From Phorcus lineatus (Eukaryota; Mollusca; Gastropoda; Trochida; Trochidae): a stretch of 64,000 nucleotides of DNA. The position numbers and the translations under genes were made by a program. Shown in pieces: positions 1 through 13,300 of this stretch. Below the pieces are notes generated by a model. That model saw nothing but the letters and a program-made list of their open reading frames with translations, was not told the origin of the DNA and did not search any database. Where the stretch lies: assembly GCA_921293015.1 (NCBI GenBank), contig OV121081.1, forward strand, positions 44,851,877 to 44,915,876, read 5' to 3'. The number at the start of each line of letters is the position of its first letter. Position 1 is the first letter of the stretch.

Positions 1-1677
1 TCGATATGCTATTGCTTGAATAAGGGTTTCGGTAGTTACGCGGTCCGTTAGTAAGAAAACGCCGATCAACGAATTAACATGCAGTCTTATCTGTTAACAT
101 TTGGCAATACAGAGCAACAGCAATTTTTCACAATTTCCTTTATGTATACGGATTTTAGATACAAACAAAGCCGTAATTCACAGTAATCAGAATCTCTAAG
201 ATCATCCCTAAAATCGCATCCGTTCATTTATTCAACCAAGTAACCCATTTAAATTTGAGGGTAAATTATCGTTTAAGAGACACTAAGAAAGTCTATATTA
301 AAGGTCCCGGTCTCGTATTGTGTCACACACTGATGCATTACTGGGTATCTTTTGAATAATGTCTGATACATGCTGTAACTATGCTGGGATAGGTCTGAGG
401 GTGATAATTCAAATAGGGCTTTCTATATATGGGTGATAGCAATTTAAATACTCCTTTAGCCTTAACAACAGTCCCGTGTTTCACATGTTTTGGAAGAACG
501 GCTATGTGTTGATTTTATATAGCCTGGAGGATAAATCATCACGCTAGACGATGTCCTAACCCATTCAGTGACAGTAAGTGTGCTTAGTTTAAGATTTTAT
601 CACTTTCCTTTGAATCACTCTATATGTTTAAAAGACATGACATATTGTTTTGCTTTGATACGAATCTAAACACGATATATTGTGATACGCATTCAAAACA
701 CTCCCATAACTCTTCACCAAGTAACAAGTATATAATATGGACAGCCGAAATAAAACGTTTACATGGACCCTTGTTAGACCAACTATCAAGTATTAAACAC
801 CTAACTAACCCTCCATCTGCTTAAAATAAATTTCGCATAATTGAGAAGCTTCATTGTTCGGTTTTCGATCGCGACGTTATAACTTCATATTGTCACTGCG
901 TGAAACCGATTAACTAAAAACGATATTTCCAGCAATTATCGATGCGTCTCGATGATTTAACACCAACATTAAAGTCTGGCATATATGGACTTACTCAACT
1001 AACGGATATGGCGTCCTTGGTCGGTATATAAGAATTTTGGAGTACAAATCAAAGAGTATACAATGAAAAAGTATTTTCATCGAAAACGTCTTTATTCAGA
1101 GAACACGATATTTCGATTCCGAATCATTTGACTTTTTAAGCATTAACCAGAAAATCAGGATTATGTTTTAGGCGAAGTTGATAATCAGATGGAATTCCGC
1201 TTTTTTAATTTCGTTTTATCTCCGTTTCGTTTCATTTCGTTTCATTTCGTTTCAGATTAACAAGTTAGTGTCGCATATTGATAATGGACAATTGTTAAGC
1301 GCGCGATACGTCATCTGATTTTTTATCCGATATATAATAAGATGACATCTCTATCCTCTCGTTGTTAACTTAGTTTGAACTTTGCCCTTTTGCATTTGAA
1401 TAAATAATAATGAAGTTGTCGTTTAAATGAGAAACTGTTTTGAAAGACGATGTTACAGTCTACTGCCCTCTGTTGTACATGTTCATGTTCGTGTATGTAA
1501 CAGGTTGTATAAACAGGTTATGTCGTTCTGCCCTAAGCCACGACTTAGTCATTTTCGTGTTGTGTAGCCATGGACCGTTTATCGATTAATATACATTGCC
1601 AATGTATACCTTTGTTTTCTTTACTTTTGAATATATTCGGTGCATAATCAATCAGTCTGATTAAAATCGACCCTGTT

Positions 1678-1775
1678 CCGAGGAATAAAAGTTTCAAAAT
1701 ATTAACTCTATCGAGATTCGAACTCTATCTGTCTAAGCCATCCTCTCCACTAGGTCTGACCGCACCCTACTGTAG
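1678..1775 (-). repeat. tRNA-derived SINE-like fragment
   Basis: On the reverse strand there is a B-box-like GAGTTCGAATCTC preceded by a Ser/Leu-tRNA-like CTAGTGGAGAGG. The full cloverleaf and acceptor-stem complement are not evident, so this is more likely a SINE head than a tRNA gene. Confidence 0.35.
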
Positions 1776-2057
1776 GTATGTTACTAAGAGCAGTATATAT
1801 GGAAAGTTCATGTGTTGCGTGGTTCTTTTATACCAAATGTACACATAAACAACATTTATAACGAAGATGTATGGTATATGAATATGTTCATAGGCGAAGC
1901 TAATGAAAAAACATGTTTACATCCTTAATTGCTTCAATCAAATTGATGTCACAGTAAACATGACAGTAAACACGAAAAATGGTAAAAAGCCACTCACATT
2001 CATATACACAGAGCAGTGATGTCATATCATCTATAAATAAGAATGGGGGTGAAAAAG

Positions 2058-2129
<72 letters not shown>
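2058..2129. repeat. (AAT)n microsatellite
   Basis: About 24 nearly perfect AAT/ATA repeats upstream of gene A. The poly-Asn, poly-Ile and poly-Leu reading frames across it are artefacts. Confidence 0.98.
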
Positions 2130-3182
2130 GGACACTTGTATCGCGCATATATTCATGCACATTACATGCTCAAAGCGCCAAACATAACAAAAATTTCACT
2201 GCAACAAATCGTTACGTTTGTTCTAGTTCAAAAGTGCTTATTTTCATAAAGTAAAATACTCGATTTTGATTGGTCGACGCTTTATACATTTTCCATTGTT
2301 TGTACCCCGCTGTCATGGTAACAGCTCGCAGCTCCTCGCAGAGGAGATGTGCGTCGCTTAACGGTCAGATGATCTTGAGTAATGAAGCACGCGTCTTACA
2401 AAGTTTAGAATAGTTCGATCAGCTGTGTAAGATAATTACAGATATATTTAGCCAATATTTTCTGCTTTATTTGCAAATAATTAGATACTGAAACATTTTC
2501 ACCTCAAAAAAATTTGCAAAACGTTATATTCAAATGTTTAAAATTGTAGTAAACGTTATTCGACATAAAACATTTTAGTCGAGTCTGATGACTGTTTAGT
2601 GTTTATGTTCAGGGCGAAGAACGTTGAAACGGTTACATACTATTCCGATTTTAAGACAAATTTAATGAATACGAATAGCATGGTTTTCTATCCACATGAC
2701 AGCACCTACATAATGCGGTATGGTGTTAAGTGGGTCGGTGAGGGTGAAGTAGTACACATGGGTTCGAAGCCAGGTGGAGGCCCCAAACATTAGTAACACT
2801 GCCGCAAAAATTGTACATCATACCATTGTTGTGAATGTATATAGAGAGTGCAACCGATAAGGTAAGACATCGTTGCCTCTTTATGCAAACATTTAATTTA
2901 ACCAATAATATTTAGTTACCATTTTTCTGAATGACTTTGACACTTTGCGTCGATGCGTCGCACAGTCTAGGTAAAACTAGCTATTATATAATGCGCCCCG
3001 AAGTCCGTTATAGTTTCAACTAGATCGTGCGTCGCATGGGGTATCCAGGCTATCTTATGATGTTAACGTTATTTTCATTTCAAACACTCCTTTCGTAAAT
3101 GACACCCAACGATTTATAACACATAAATGCTTTTTATATGTTTTGTCGCTTTAACTAAATTTATTTAATTATTTTTTTCCAG

Positions 3183-3268
3183 GTCGTGAATGGTGAACCG
3201 TCAAGCTAACAGAATGATGAACCTTATCTTTTTGACAATTTTGTTTTTGTCATCTGTGACCTCAATAT
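3183..3268 (+). CDS. Gene A exon 1: 5' UTR end plus signal peptide
   Basis: A 3' splice site (polypyrimidine then AG at 3181-3182) sits 7 bases before ATG 3190, so a non-coding exon must lie upstream. The exon codes for 26 residues plus one base, including the hydrophobic core NLIFLTILFLSS, and ends at a GTAAGT donor in phase 1. Confidence 0.8.
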
Positions 3269-6200
3269 GTAAGTTATCTCTCATCACCTCAAATCTCTCA
3301 ATCTTTAACCCATGTATTTTACAAGATTTAACAACGTTAACGACTTTTTTCATTCATTTGTGAACAGTAAACAACACATTACGTATTTGTTTTGAGTATT
3401 CACTCTGTTCTAAATCTTTAGTTTTGAATTATCAATTTATATTTTAAACCTTGATAACAACTACTAGTTTTAAAGGGGACAGTAGCACTTTTTTTAGACG
3501 CATAAAGTGTTTTCACGAAAACGAAATAAATGTTACCAATCGCTCGACTATGTTTTAAATCCAAATATAATCATATATATTCTGAATTCAACATAGCATA
3601 ATCATATAAGCTATGCAGATCCATTTCCCTACCTCAAATGATTTAAAGGTGTTCTCATAAAAATGGCCGTCATTAATACTTGATAATTGTTTTAATGACA
3701 ACGGATGTAGGAGTCGAGTAATGAGACGTTTGTCCCTCTGTACATCACGAATATGGCATAAACTAATATTTATTTGAGTAATTTCGAGAAATAGATTTAA
3801 AAAACATTTTACCATGCCTTCATTGAACCTTCACTGCATGGAGTTTACAAGGTCGTCGTACATATATTTGTCCACTTCATATTAAACGCTAGTCAATCCT
3901 TTTCCCTAAAAAGGAATTTTTTTTACACTGTTATATTTTGGATTTAGATATCTGAAATAGTATCTGATAATACCAGTTACATGTATTCATTTTCTGAATG
4001 GCAAATACCATGTATTTCTTGACCAATCTTTCATCATTAACAGCATTTGCAATTGGGCCTTAGGGATATACGTATACATTTCATTTCGACGTTTTATTTG
4101 CTCAGAATTTTAAAATATGCTAGGAGCTAACTTTTAAATGACATACTGTTAGAGAGACATTATTAGTAGTATATTATTATAGAGGTTCTGAGAACTATCA
4201 GCTTTAAGAAAGTATGATGGTCGATAAAAGAAATGTGGTCGATGAAAGAAAATGTGGTGCATCTTAAGGACATATTTACCTATTCAATTTATTTAGTAAA
4301 TAATCGTATCTATTTGAAAACTAATTAGGTTAAGAAAGTAAACAATTATTAATCGGATTTTGCTGCCCTACTGGTTAAGAACTGTTTTAAGAAATAATCA
4401 TACCTGTCCATGTTTCCTTATTTTAAATTAAAAAACATGTAATTTCTCCAGCGTCACCACCGAAGATCGACGTACCAGAGAAAAAAGACGTACAAATCTT
4501 GTACAAGGACCAGGATTATGAACTGTCCTGTGAAGCCAGGGGCGACCCTACACCAACGTAAGTAGGAACCACATTCAGTTATATTATGACTAACCAACAC
4601 CCTGCTACACCAACGTATTTATTTGTATCTGCGAAGTTTCTTATATTATGTACCCTGAAAAAAAGTTGAATGGTAAGATATACAATAAAATTATTAGTAT
4701 TACATAGAATTTTCAAAGTATTATTTCCAAATAATCTGATGATGGTGTAAATTCTACCGAAACATGAATACGACATACAATACAATAATGGACAAGATGG
4801 TAACATGAACTTAGATATTTTTAGAAAAAACATCGGCTTGGGATCAGGGATTAGAATTGTGAAAATATAGGGGTTAACGATGGATAGATTGCGATAAAGA
4901 TGGAACTTGCATAAAATGTAGCAGGTTTGTAAAGTAGCAGGTTAAGAAAAGCAGGTTAAGTAAAAGCAGACACAATGCTTTCCTTCTCTAACGTCCTTTG
5001 ATAAGAAATTTGAAGATAATGGATGCCACGAGGTGATGAGATATCGGATGGCCAAACGGAGACGCTTGAAATCGATTTTAAGGAAATTTGGACCTAGTTT
5101 AAAAACGATACAGCAGTGAAAGTGAGCCAGGTTCTTGTAGGTGTACTTTATAAGCCTCAAACCTGTGATTACTGTTTATTGAATTACTTTCCTTTGTTAC
5201 ATTGTTAGGTATAAATGGAAACTAAACAACGAGGACATTCCTGCGGACAGCAACATTGAAGTGGACAGCACAACCGGACAATTGACCATCAGCAAAATGA
5301 CCTACATTGAGCAGGGTGATTACCAATGTATTGCAACCAATACCATCTCTGGAAAAGAGGCTGTTGCAATGTCACCAGTAGTAACCTTGCTTATAGCGGG
5401 TAAGTGGATGTCTATTTCAAATACTGTGAAAATTACAATATAATGAATACAGTACAGGAACAAGCTAACAAGCTGAATGTTTAAAGCGATATTGATTCAG
5501 AATAAAGTACCATGGGGTACAAACTAAAATCGGACCTATACCTATGTCAAAACGGTATTTAAGTTAGTACAATCATTCATTAGTGCGTCAAAGAGATTTG
5601 AACACACATAAACCAATATTCTTCAATGTTCTGTTCTTTTTCTATGCTATTCTTTTGTTAACTGTCTGCCATCTGTCTTTAAAATATGTAAATTACCATT
5701 GTACATCTCAAGGAGAGGGTACCCTAAGTTGGAGAGCTTGTTCCTAATCCTTTTCATGTGAATAAAATATGTTTAAACTAAAACTAAACTAAATAAAATA
5801 TGTTTAAACTAAAACTAAACTAAAATCGGATATATTATGACACCCTGCTTATAGAAGATAAGTGGATAAATACGTCATGGGTTATAGAAATGAAATACTT
5901 GGAAGAAACTTAAAAAGGATAGTGATGGGTAATATTATAACTTCCCGTGGATACTCTGCAGGAGATTTTGATCCGTCAGATCGTAGATGAGTTACAAATG
6001 ACAGCCCAATATGAGACTAGGAAGCGAATCAGTTAGATTTTAATCAGATTAAGCAGATCAGTTGATACGTATGACAATTTTACTATGTATAAAGAAGGTA
6101 GTGTGAAGAAACTGAAAGGTGCGGTCCCCATATGTTATACTTCCTAAATGGCCATCCTGTGAGTTGTTACGGTCACATATATAGAACTTAGTCAATGGTG

Positions 6201-9200
6201 TTATTCATCTAGAAGTAATTTCTATCGCCGAAAGTGTCTAACCGGTTCAGTATGGTGACAATATAAGGGTATAAAGTCACGAGAGTGATCGAAAACAGGA
6301 CAGCTGAAAGGTTTCTAAACCAGGGAGATACAATTTGAGTGGATAGTGTTCGAAGGATATATAAATAGTATTCGTTGAATGTTAGTTGTGGTTTCGGTTT
6401 CCTCATACGCAGAAGGTTGATGTTCTATTACCATGCAGTCTTAACTTATATTCACATATTGAAATGAACGTTTTAAATGAGTGTCATCACAATTCGTGTT
6501 TTGACATGTATGAAAGTTGAATAAGACACCGTGAAAATCGCGGAGTTTCTCTTAGGAGTACGTTAGTGAATGTACAATTGTGAATCTACTGAGAATATTA
6601 TAATGTTAAGATAAGGGTAGTGTAATGAAACCTCAAGGCGTTAGCTTAGAAACCACATTTCATCTCTGATGAAGGTTAAGGGGATATATTCTTGCTATCC
6701 TAAGTAAAGACATCATAACGCAATTATAAATAAAAGGCAAGAACAAAATGCTACATGACTTTTATTTCTCACTCGATCTATCTAAGTGCTTATTTCATTA
6801 CTATTAATGTGTAATAAATCTTCTTAAAGCAATGCATATACAATTGCTTAAATGCATTAAACGAAAAAGACCTTTGTAGTGATAGTTCTTTTTGCATTAA
6901 AATGTTTAGATATCCTCCTTATGAAGGTGATAATTCTAAGAGAAACAATAACGGAAACAATGCCAGTAGAAATTTTAATAACTCGCGGTGTAAGTCTATG
7001 TTAAACGCACTAGTGCACACCGATATTTCTTTAACACAACGAATGCACAGATACTGCATATCTCTCGATATTATTCAAGAACCTCACTCAAATAATCTAC
7101 CTCGTAAGTTATTTAACGAATATTTACGTATTCAGGTAGTAAAGTTGATTTTTGAAGACCGGAAGTATTTAATGTTACGGTACAATAAATCCGCATGAAC
7201 TACGATATCGGAAATATTAAGATTTTGCTTATAACCAAAAAAGCGGAAACGGCAGCCGCTTTGGTCAATCTAATAGCAATGCTAATGCTGTGTTATTAAG
7301 TCGGTTTATTTAAAACATTGCTTTCATAAAACATAATTTATTATTTGTTCTCAGTTCAGAGTTTAGGTAAATTCAACAGCTGCACATAATAAGTGTTCAG
7401 CCGCTTTCAACTGTCTATAATTTATCCGTTTAGTGCACAGCTAACCTTAGATTTGTTATATGTCCAAGCCGACAGCGGCTGCCTAAATTTTTTCATTGTT
7501 GATTGCAGGTCAATTGTAAAATTTTTTAAGTATTTCATTGCATCGATAGAAAGCTTAAGTGATTGCATAAGTCCTCTTAAACCTTAAAATAGCCAATTTA
7601 AACCGTAAAAGCGTGCACTAGTGCCTTTAAGGTGTATGTTAGTTATCATTATTCTATAACTGATATAAAGTACGAGAAAAGACAAGAATTCATAATGCTT
7701 GTACTAATGTATGAGAGGATTCACTGCTAATGAACTTCAATGGCTAAGACTTTATAACGATTGTAATAATTTAAATTTTAAAATACCAATGCCGATAAAA
7801 AAACGATAATATTGTAACATTGACGTTTCACATGAGCATCAATTCACAGAACGAATGGTGTGGAAGTAGCGTATTGAGCATCCGGATAAATAGACGGTAA
7901 CTTGAAAAGAAATATAGACACACCGTTTGAAATACCACCTCCCACGTCCTGCAGCACAGACAAATCCGGATAAATGAATATGTTTATTGACGAACATATT
8001 CGTTTCTCTAGTAAATCTCCCGGAAGAAGGATTCCGAATATACGATGTCCAGATATTGATCATGAAATCGTTTGGTCATATTATCAATATTTAGTATTAA
8101 GTGTCACAGATATCAATAACTAAGTGCATAAGTTTGGATATGATTAGTCCTTGAGAAGATGGGGACATTACAAATATACCAAGGCTGTACTTTTTACTAT
8201 GATTGGTCACTGAAGATTCACGTGAAACGTTTATTCAATATTTTTTGCATGCTTGACAAACTTATCGAGCTGCTTTTCTAGGTCGCTGGACTGAAGAGGC
8301 AATACGCTCCAATTACTATAGGCTTTCATCTAGCAGGTATAAAACGTGGGCTTGTCTTTCATTATATTCAAAAAGGAGTTTGTGCAGTCAACAAATGCAC
8401 TGTTAACTCTGCGGCGGTCCCTTTTAAACTGAAATATCAAAATTCAATGAGTTATATTCAAACTTACGAGATTCACCATTCATTTGCTGGAAATTTCAAC
8501 TTTCGTCTGTGTCAGTTGCCTTCATCTTTGACGTAAGGTTCGCAGATCATTGAAATGTGAAATGATTCATCGTGTTAAATCCAACATTGCCAACATTGGC
8601 TATTGAATACTAAACATACAGAGAGGCAAACCGATTCGCCAACATACTTACTAAAGACAGAATTACAAAAACACAAACAAGCTGAAAGGAAAACATGCAA
8701 ATACATGAAGACTTAACTCGAGGAACTATAAACAAAGATTTCAAGAGATAACAACGTATTTACTACTTAAACCAACTCTGCCGATAACCTTTAACCTTGA
8801 GCAAGTTCAAAACAGACATGTTCCCACGTGGTTAGAGATGAAAACATCGTATAGAATGTGTATACTTTACGAGTGAAAACATGACACTTAAAATAGGCGT
8901 CTAAAGGATTTTCTTAACGCAAAATAATTAGCGATGATTTTTTGAAAGAGATTAGCTTATCTACAAATAGAAGTTAAGCTAAAGACGAACATTTTGCAAT
9001 CATTGACCACCACTGAAAAAAACCAGTTTACATATGCTTTCGAGTGTAGCCAGACGATCTTCAATCCATAAATATCCCTTTCTACAAAACAACGACACAG
9101 ATACTTGCTTCACTTGCTTAATAAAAAATTGCCCAAAATTATTATAACAACTACCACAAAATATTTATCACGAACAGTTCGATTAGAAAATTCTATGATC

Positions 9201-9518
9201 TCATTTATAAATGATATATTCTCTATGAGTTTTGAGAAGCATATGGTTTCTATCTACCGTATTCACAGGTACTGTCTGACCATCAACACATATCTCTCGT
9301 TCCACAGAATTTGATGCACAATGGGAGGATCCGGATGAAGGTGAGGACATTTACAAAGAAGGAGTGTACGTTAAGCTACCCTGTGAAAACCAGCCCAAGA
9401 GTGTGCCCAAGCCACAGTACAGCTGGTATTTGGCCGAGGGAGAAGAAACCAGGGGAGAAGTGAAGTCCAATGATCGGAAATACGTCGACGGCGAAGGTAT
9501 GCTGTTCATTCTACAACA

Positions 9519-9551
<33 letters not shown>

Positions 9552-10351
9552 GCTGTCATCACTACTACTACTACTACGATCATCACTACTACTACTACTA
9601 CTACTATCATCACTACTACTACTACTACCACTACTAGTACCAATACTACTGCTCCTTGTACTGCTGCTACTACTACCACTACTACTACTACTACTACTAC
9701 AACAATTACTACTTCTACTACTACTGCTCCTCCTACTACTACCACTACTAATACTACTACTACTACTACTGCTTTTACTACTACTACCACTACTACTACT
9801 ACTACTACTACTCCTACTACTACTACTACAACTACTACTACTACTCCTACTACTACTACCACTACTGCTCCTGCCCCTTATAATACTACCAATACTACTT
9901 CTTTTACTACTGCTACTTTTTTACCATTACTACTACAAGTACAACTAAAATAACTGCAACAACTACCTCTGCTTTTACGACTACTAATTCTATTACTAGT
10001 ACTACTACTACTACTACTACCACCACCATTACTAGTACCGCTACTACTGCTCCTTGTACTGCCGCTACTACTACCACTACTTCTACTACTACAACAATTA
10101 CTACTACTACTTCTACTACTACTACTCTTACTACTACTACTACCACCACTACTACTACTAATACTACTACTTCTACAACAACAACTACTACTACTACTAA
10201 TTCTACTACTACTGCTACTACTACCACTGCTACTACTGTTCCTGCCCCTTATTTTACTACTACTACTACTCTTGCTACTATTTTACCATTACTACTACAA
10301 GTACAACTAAAATAACTGCAACAACTACCTCTGCTTCCACTTCTAATAATT

Positions 10352-10393
<42 letters not shown>

Positions 10394-13300
10394 TTTATGT
10401 AACTACATTACTACGACTATGAAAGCAACAAGTGCTACTTCTATACTCCATCTGCAACTACTCCCCCTCCTACTAATATGCCTTTGATTAAAATGGTTAT
10501 CATGGCTCTAATTAGTAATGGGGAATTATTGAAAGACGTTAAACATGTATTTCTGTGTTTAAAATCACATCATATTACAAATCATAGAGATAATTATAGA
10601 GATTATTACCAGGAGGTGTGTCAAATGACTTTTGCGATAAGAGACTGTTTTTATGTTGTACCCCAGCGGGAGTAATCTTTCGAGCCTATTGATATATTTA
10701 TGACCCATTTATGCCATAGATATCGCATAAAAATAGCAAGGTAAAGGCCTTTTATAGCAACATGTTGCTTCAGTGACGTCACCAACATTTGATTTATGAC
10801 GTCATTGATGACGAAAAAATTGGCGCTACGTCCAAGGTGCATACATGATTATTCTGACACTGTTTATATCTCACTAAAAAGGAAAAAATAAATCTAATCA
10901 AACATCTTCCCCCAGGAACGTTGCACTTTATGTACATACTGAAAGAGGACGACAACCTACAACTGAGGTACAAGTGTGGGCTGTTCAACAGTAAACTTGA
11001 CACCATTCGACTTGGCAGTCAGAAGAATGTGCCAGTGGAAGCGGATCCAAGGGGTAATTATTGATACTTTGAATTTCAAATAATTGTTTAAATATTTATC
11101 ATTTGTGGTTTGAAATGATTTTTTAGGTAAAAAATAAAATGGACCTTCTCGGTGACCAACAGTTTCAGTTTCTAGAAATAATTTATGATACATATCCAAA
11201 ACCTTTAGTGTGTATTGTGTCATTGTTGTTTCACCATTCAGCTCTGTAAGTTACATCTCCCCATGCATGGGCTATGCTTTCGCCAGCCTAAATGACTTGC
11301 TAAGATAGGCCATGGCGCGTTTCCCCCATCTTTTCTGTGCTTGTCGTCCAGGCTGCTGCGGCAGATCGCCGATAGTCCGATGAGAAATCGTATGGTAATT
11401 GCAACTTTTCGCCGAAGAGGCCTCAGCACTAAAACACGAATTTTGAGGGATTGGTAGCAAGGCTTGAATTAGCCAGTAATAAAAACTGGTGCAATTTAAA
11501 GCCATGTGGGGGGAGATGTGTAAGTTACTGACCTCATTTTTTCAACGTCAGCTGATGAAAAATGAATTTGGGATTTTGTCCTATTGTATTTGGTTATCAA
11601 ATAAATAATCACTTGGTTATAAAAACGACAATTCTTATCATCTCATCTTCATATATCTAAAAACAGAAAAACTGGATTGACATTCTCAATGTTTAACTTT
11701 GTGTATCTGAACAGGTATCCAGCAGATTGGCGCCAAATTCGAATTCCGAACTCCGAGCCCAACAGCAGTTATTACAAAGAATGCTGAACTGGAATGCGTC
11801 TTCAGTGGCTAGTAAGTCATGTCTTAACTCTTACAAATTACTATCATTTTACATGTACGATATATAGAGGATACTAAACGACCTTCTTTAATACTATTTT
11901 CATTAAACGAGTTAATAATTAAGCATAAAACGAGCGAAAGCTAGACCTAATCAATCAATTGTCGAAAGTTTGCTGAAGGAAACATCTTTGCGACTTGGCT
12001 GCCATTGCGACGGCAGTGCATACATTGTGACATCACAACCACACACAATTGTGATGTCATATTTGGAGCGTTATTACACTAGTCTTAAATTGCCGTATGA
12101 TTATTACACTGCGGTATCTCACGGGCTAATAATAATTATTCATCTGGAGGTATGTTTTTGTAATATGTTTTTCACGAATAGGTAAATATGGTATGTTCGA
12201 AATATAATGAAAGATCGATTCTTTGTTAACATATATTAAATGACATATCAAATGCCAAAAATATTCTAGCTACTAGGCATCTTTCGAATATTAATGTTTT
12301 TGTATGGCAAGGCATTTACCACTTATTACTAATATATCCTTTGTTGGGAAACAATTTGCAGAAGAACAAGGCTTTAACTACCTTTATATGAGAAAAACAG
12401 TGGAATCAACCTGAAGAAGATTGAGAAAAAGATATTAAACATGAGAACGAGAAAAATAATGACATAAATGAGGGAATATATGAACAGAATTTACAATATT
12501 TAGATCATTTACTCTGAAATTCATTGTCAAAAAACTACCAACGGTGAGACAGTTTTAGCCACTTATAATATTTTCATACTGTTGAATGAAGAAGGTCGGG
12601 TTTGTTCAAACAAGTCATTAAAATTCATTTCACACATATTTTTTTAGATTTAAAGATGTAACATACGATTTTTGCAAGAATAAAATGTAGGCCTACAATA
12701 ATTGTTTCTTAACTTTACATTTTTTGAAAAACTTAATACTTATACTGTATTTTCTAAATTATATACTTTATCATATCTGAAAATTTCGCAACCGATTGTA
12801 TTTCAGTCCAATTCCGGAGATCAAGTGGTTTGAAAATGAAACACCTATTGAAAAAAGCGAAAAGTATGAGTTTCCGGAGGGGACTTTCGGTAGGAAGTTG
12901 GTTATTCACAACGTTGATGAGAGGGACGAGACCACCTACTACTGCCAAGGTTCCAACGAGAAGTCATCAACCGAGAAAATAGCCATGTTTCTAGATGTCA
13001 CATGTCAGTATGCACACCTAGTATTATAAAAAACTAACTTTCACTTAATCGTCTTAAAGGCACTAGCACACATCAATATTTCATAAAAATAAATAATGCA
13101 TAATCTCTCGATATTATATTCGCACTCGGGTAATCTACCATTAGAATAAGTTTGTGTTTATCCACGCGAATTTCGGTTGTAAAGGTTATTCTAAGAGACA
13201 GGAAGTATTTAATGCAATGTTGCAATAAATACGCGTGAACTACGGTAGTCAATAAAATAAGGTATACAATAGTTCTACATGTAGTTCAGATGTTTTCAAC

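Larger units (their letters stand above)
1..3182. other. Upstream flank of gene A
   Basis: No gene recognised. It should contain the non-coding first exon and promoter of gene A. A TATATAAG string lies near 1025 and a donor-like AAG|GTAAGAC near 2862, but neither can be tied to a start site by sequence alone. It also holds an AAT microsatellite and a tRNA-like reverse-strand fragment. Confidence 0.5.

Noticed and set aside
1678..1775. tRNA gene on the reverse strand
   Set aside because: A B-box-like sequence is present, but the acceptor stem and anticodon arm do not form. Same for 58775-58850.
1900..2254. Poly-Leu, poly-Asn and poly-Ile frames
   Set aside because: Products of the (AAT)n microsatellite.
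6902..7198. 98-residue frame in intron 3 of gene A
   Set aside because: Runs into the 7001-7630 TIR element, and no domain is recognised.
9364..9948. Long frame running from exon 4 of gene A into poly-Leu
   Set aside because: It is exon 4 read through its donor into the ACT satellite. The splice to 10916 restores a complete Ig2 in phase, as in both paralogs.
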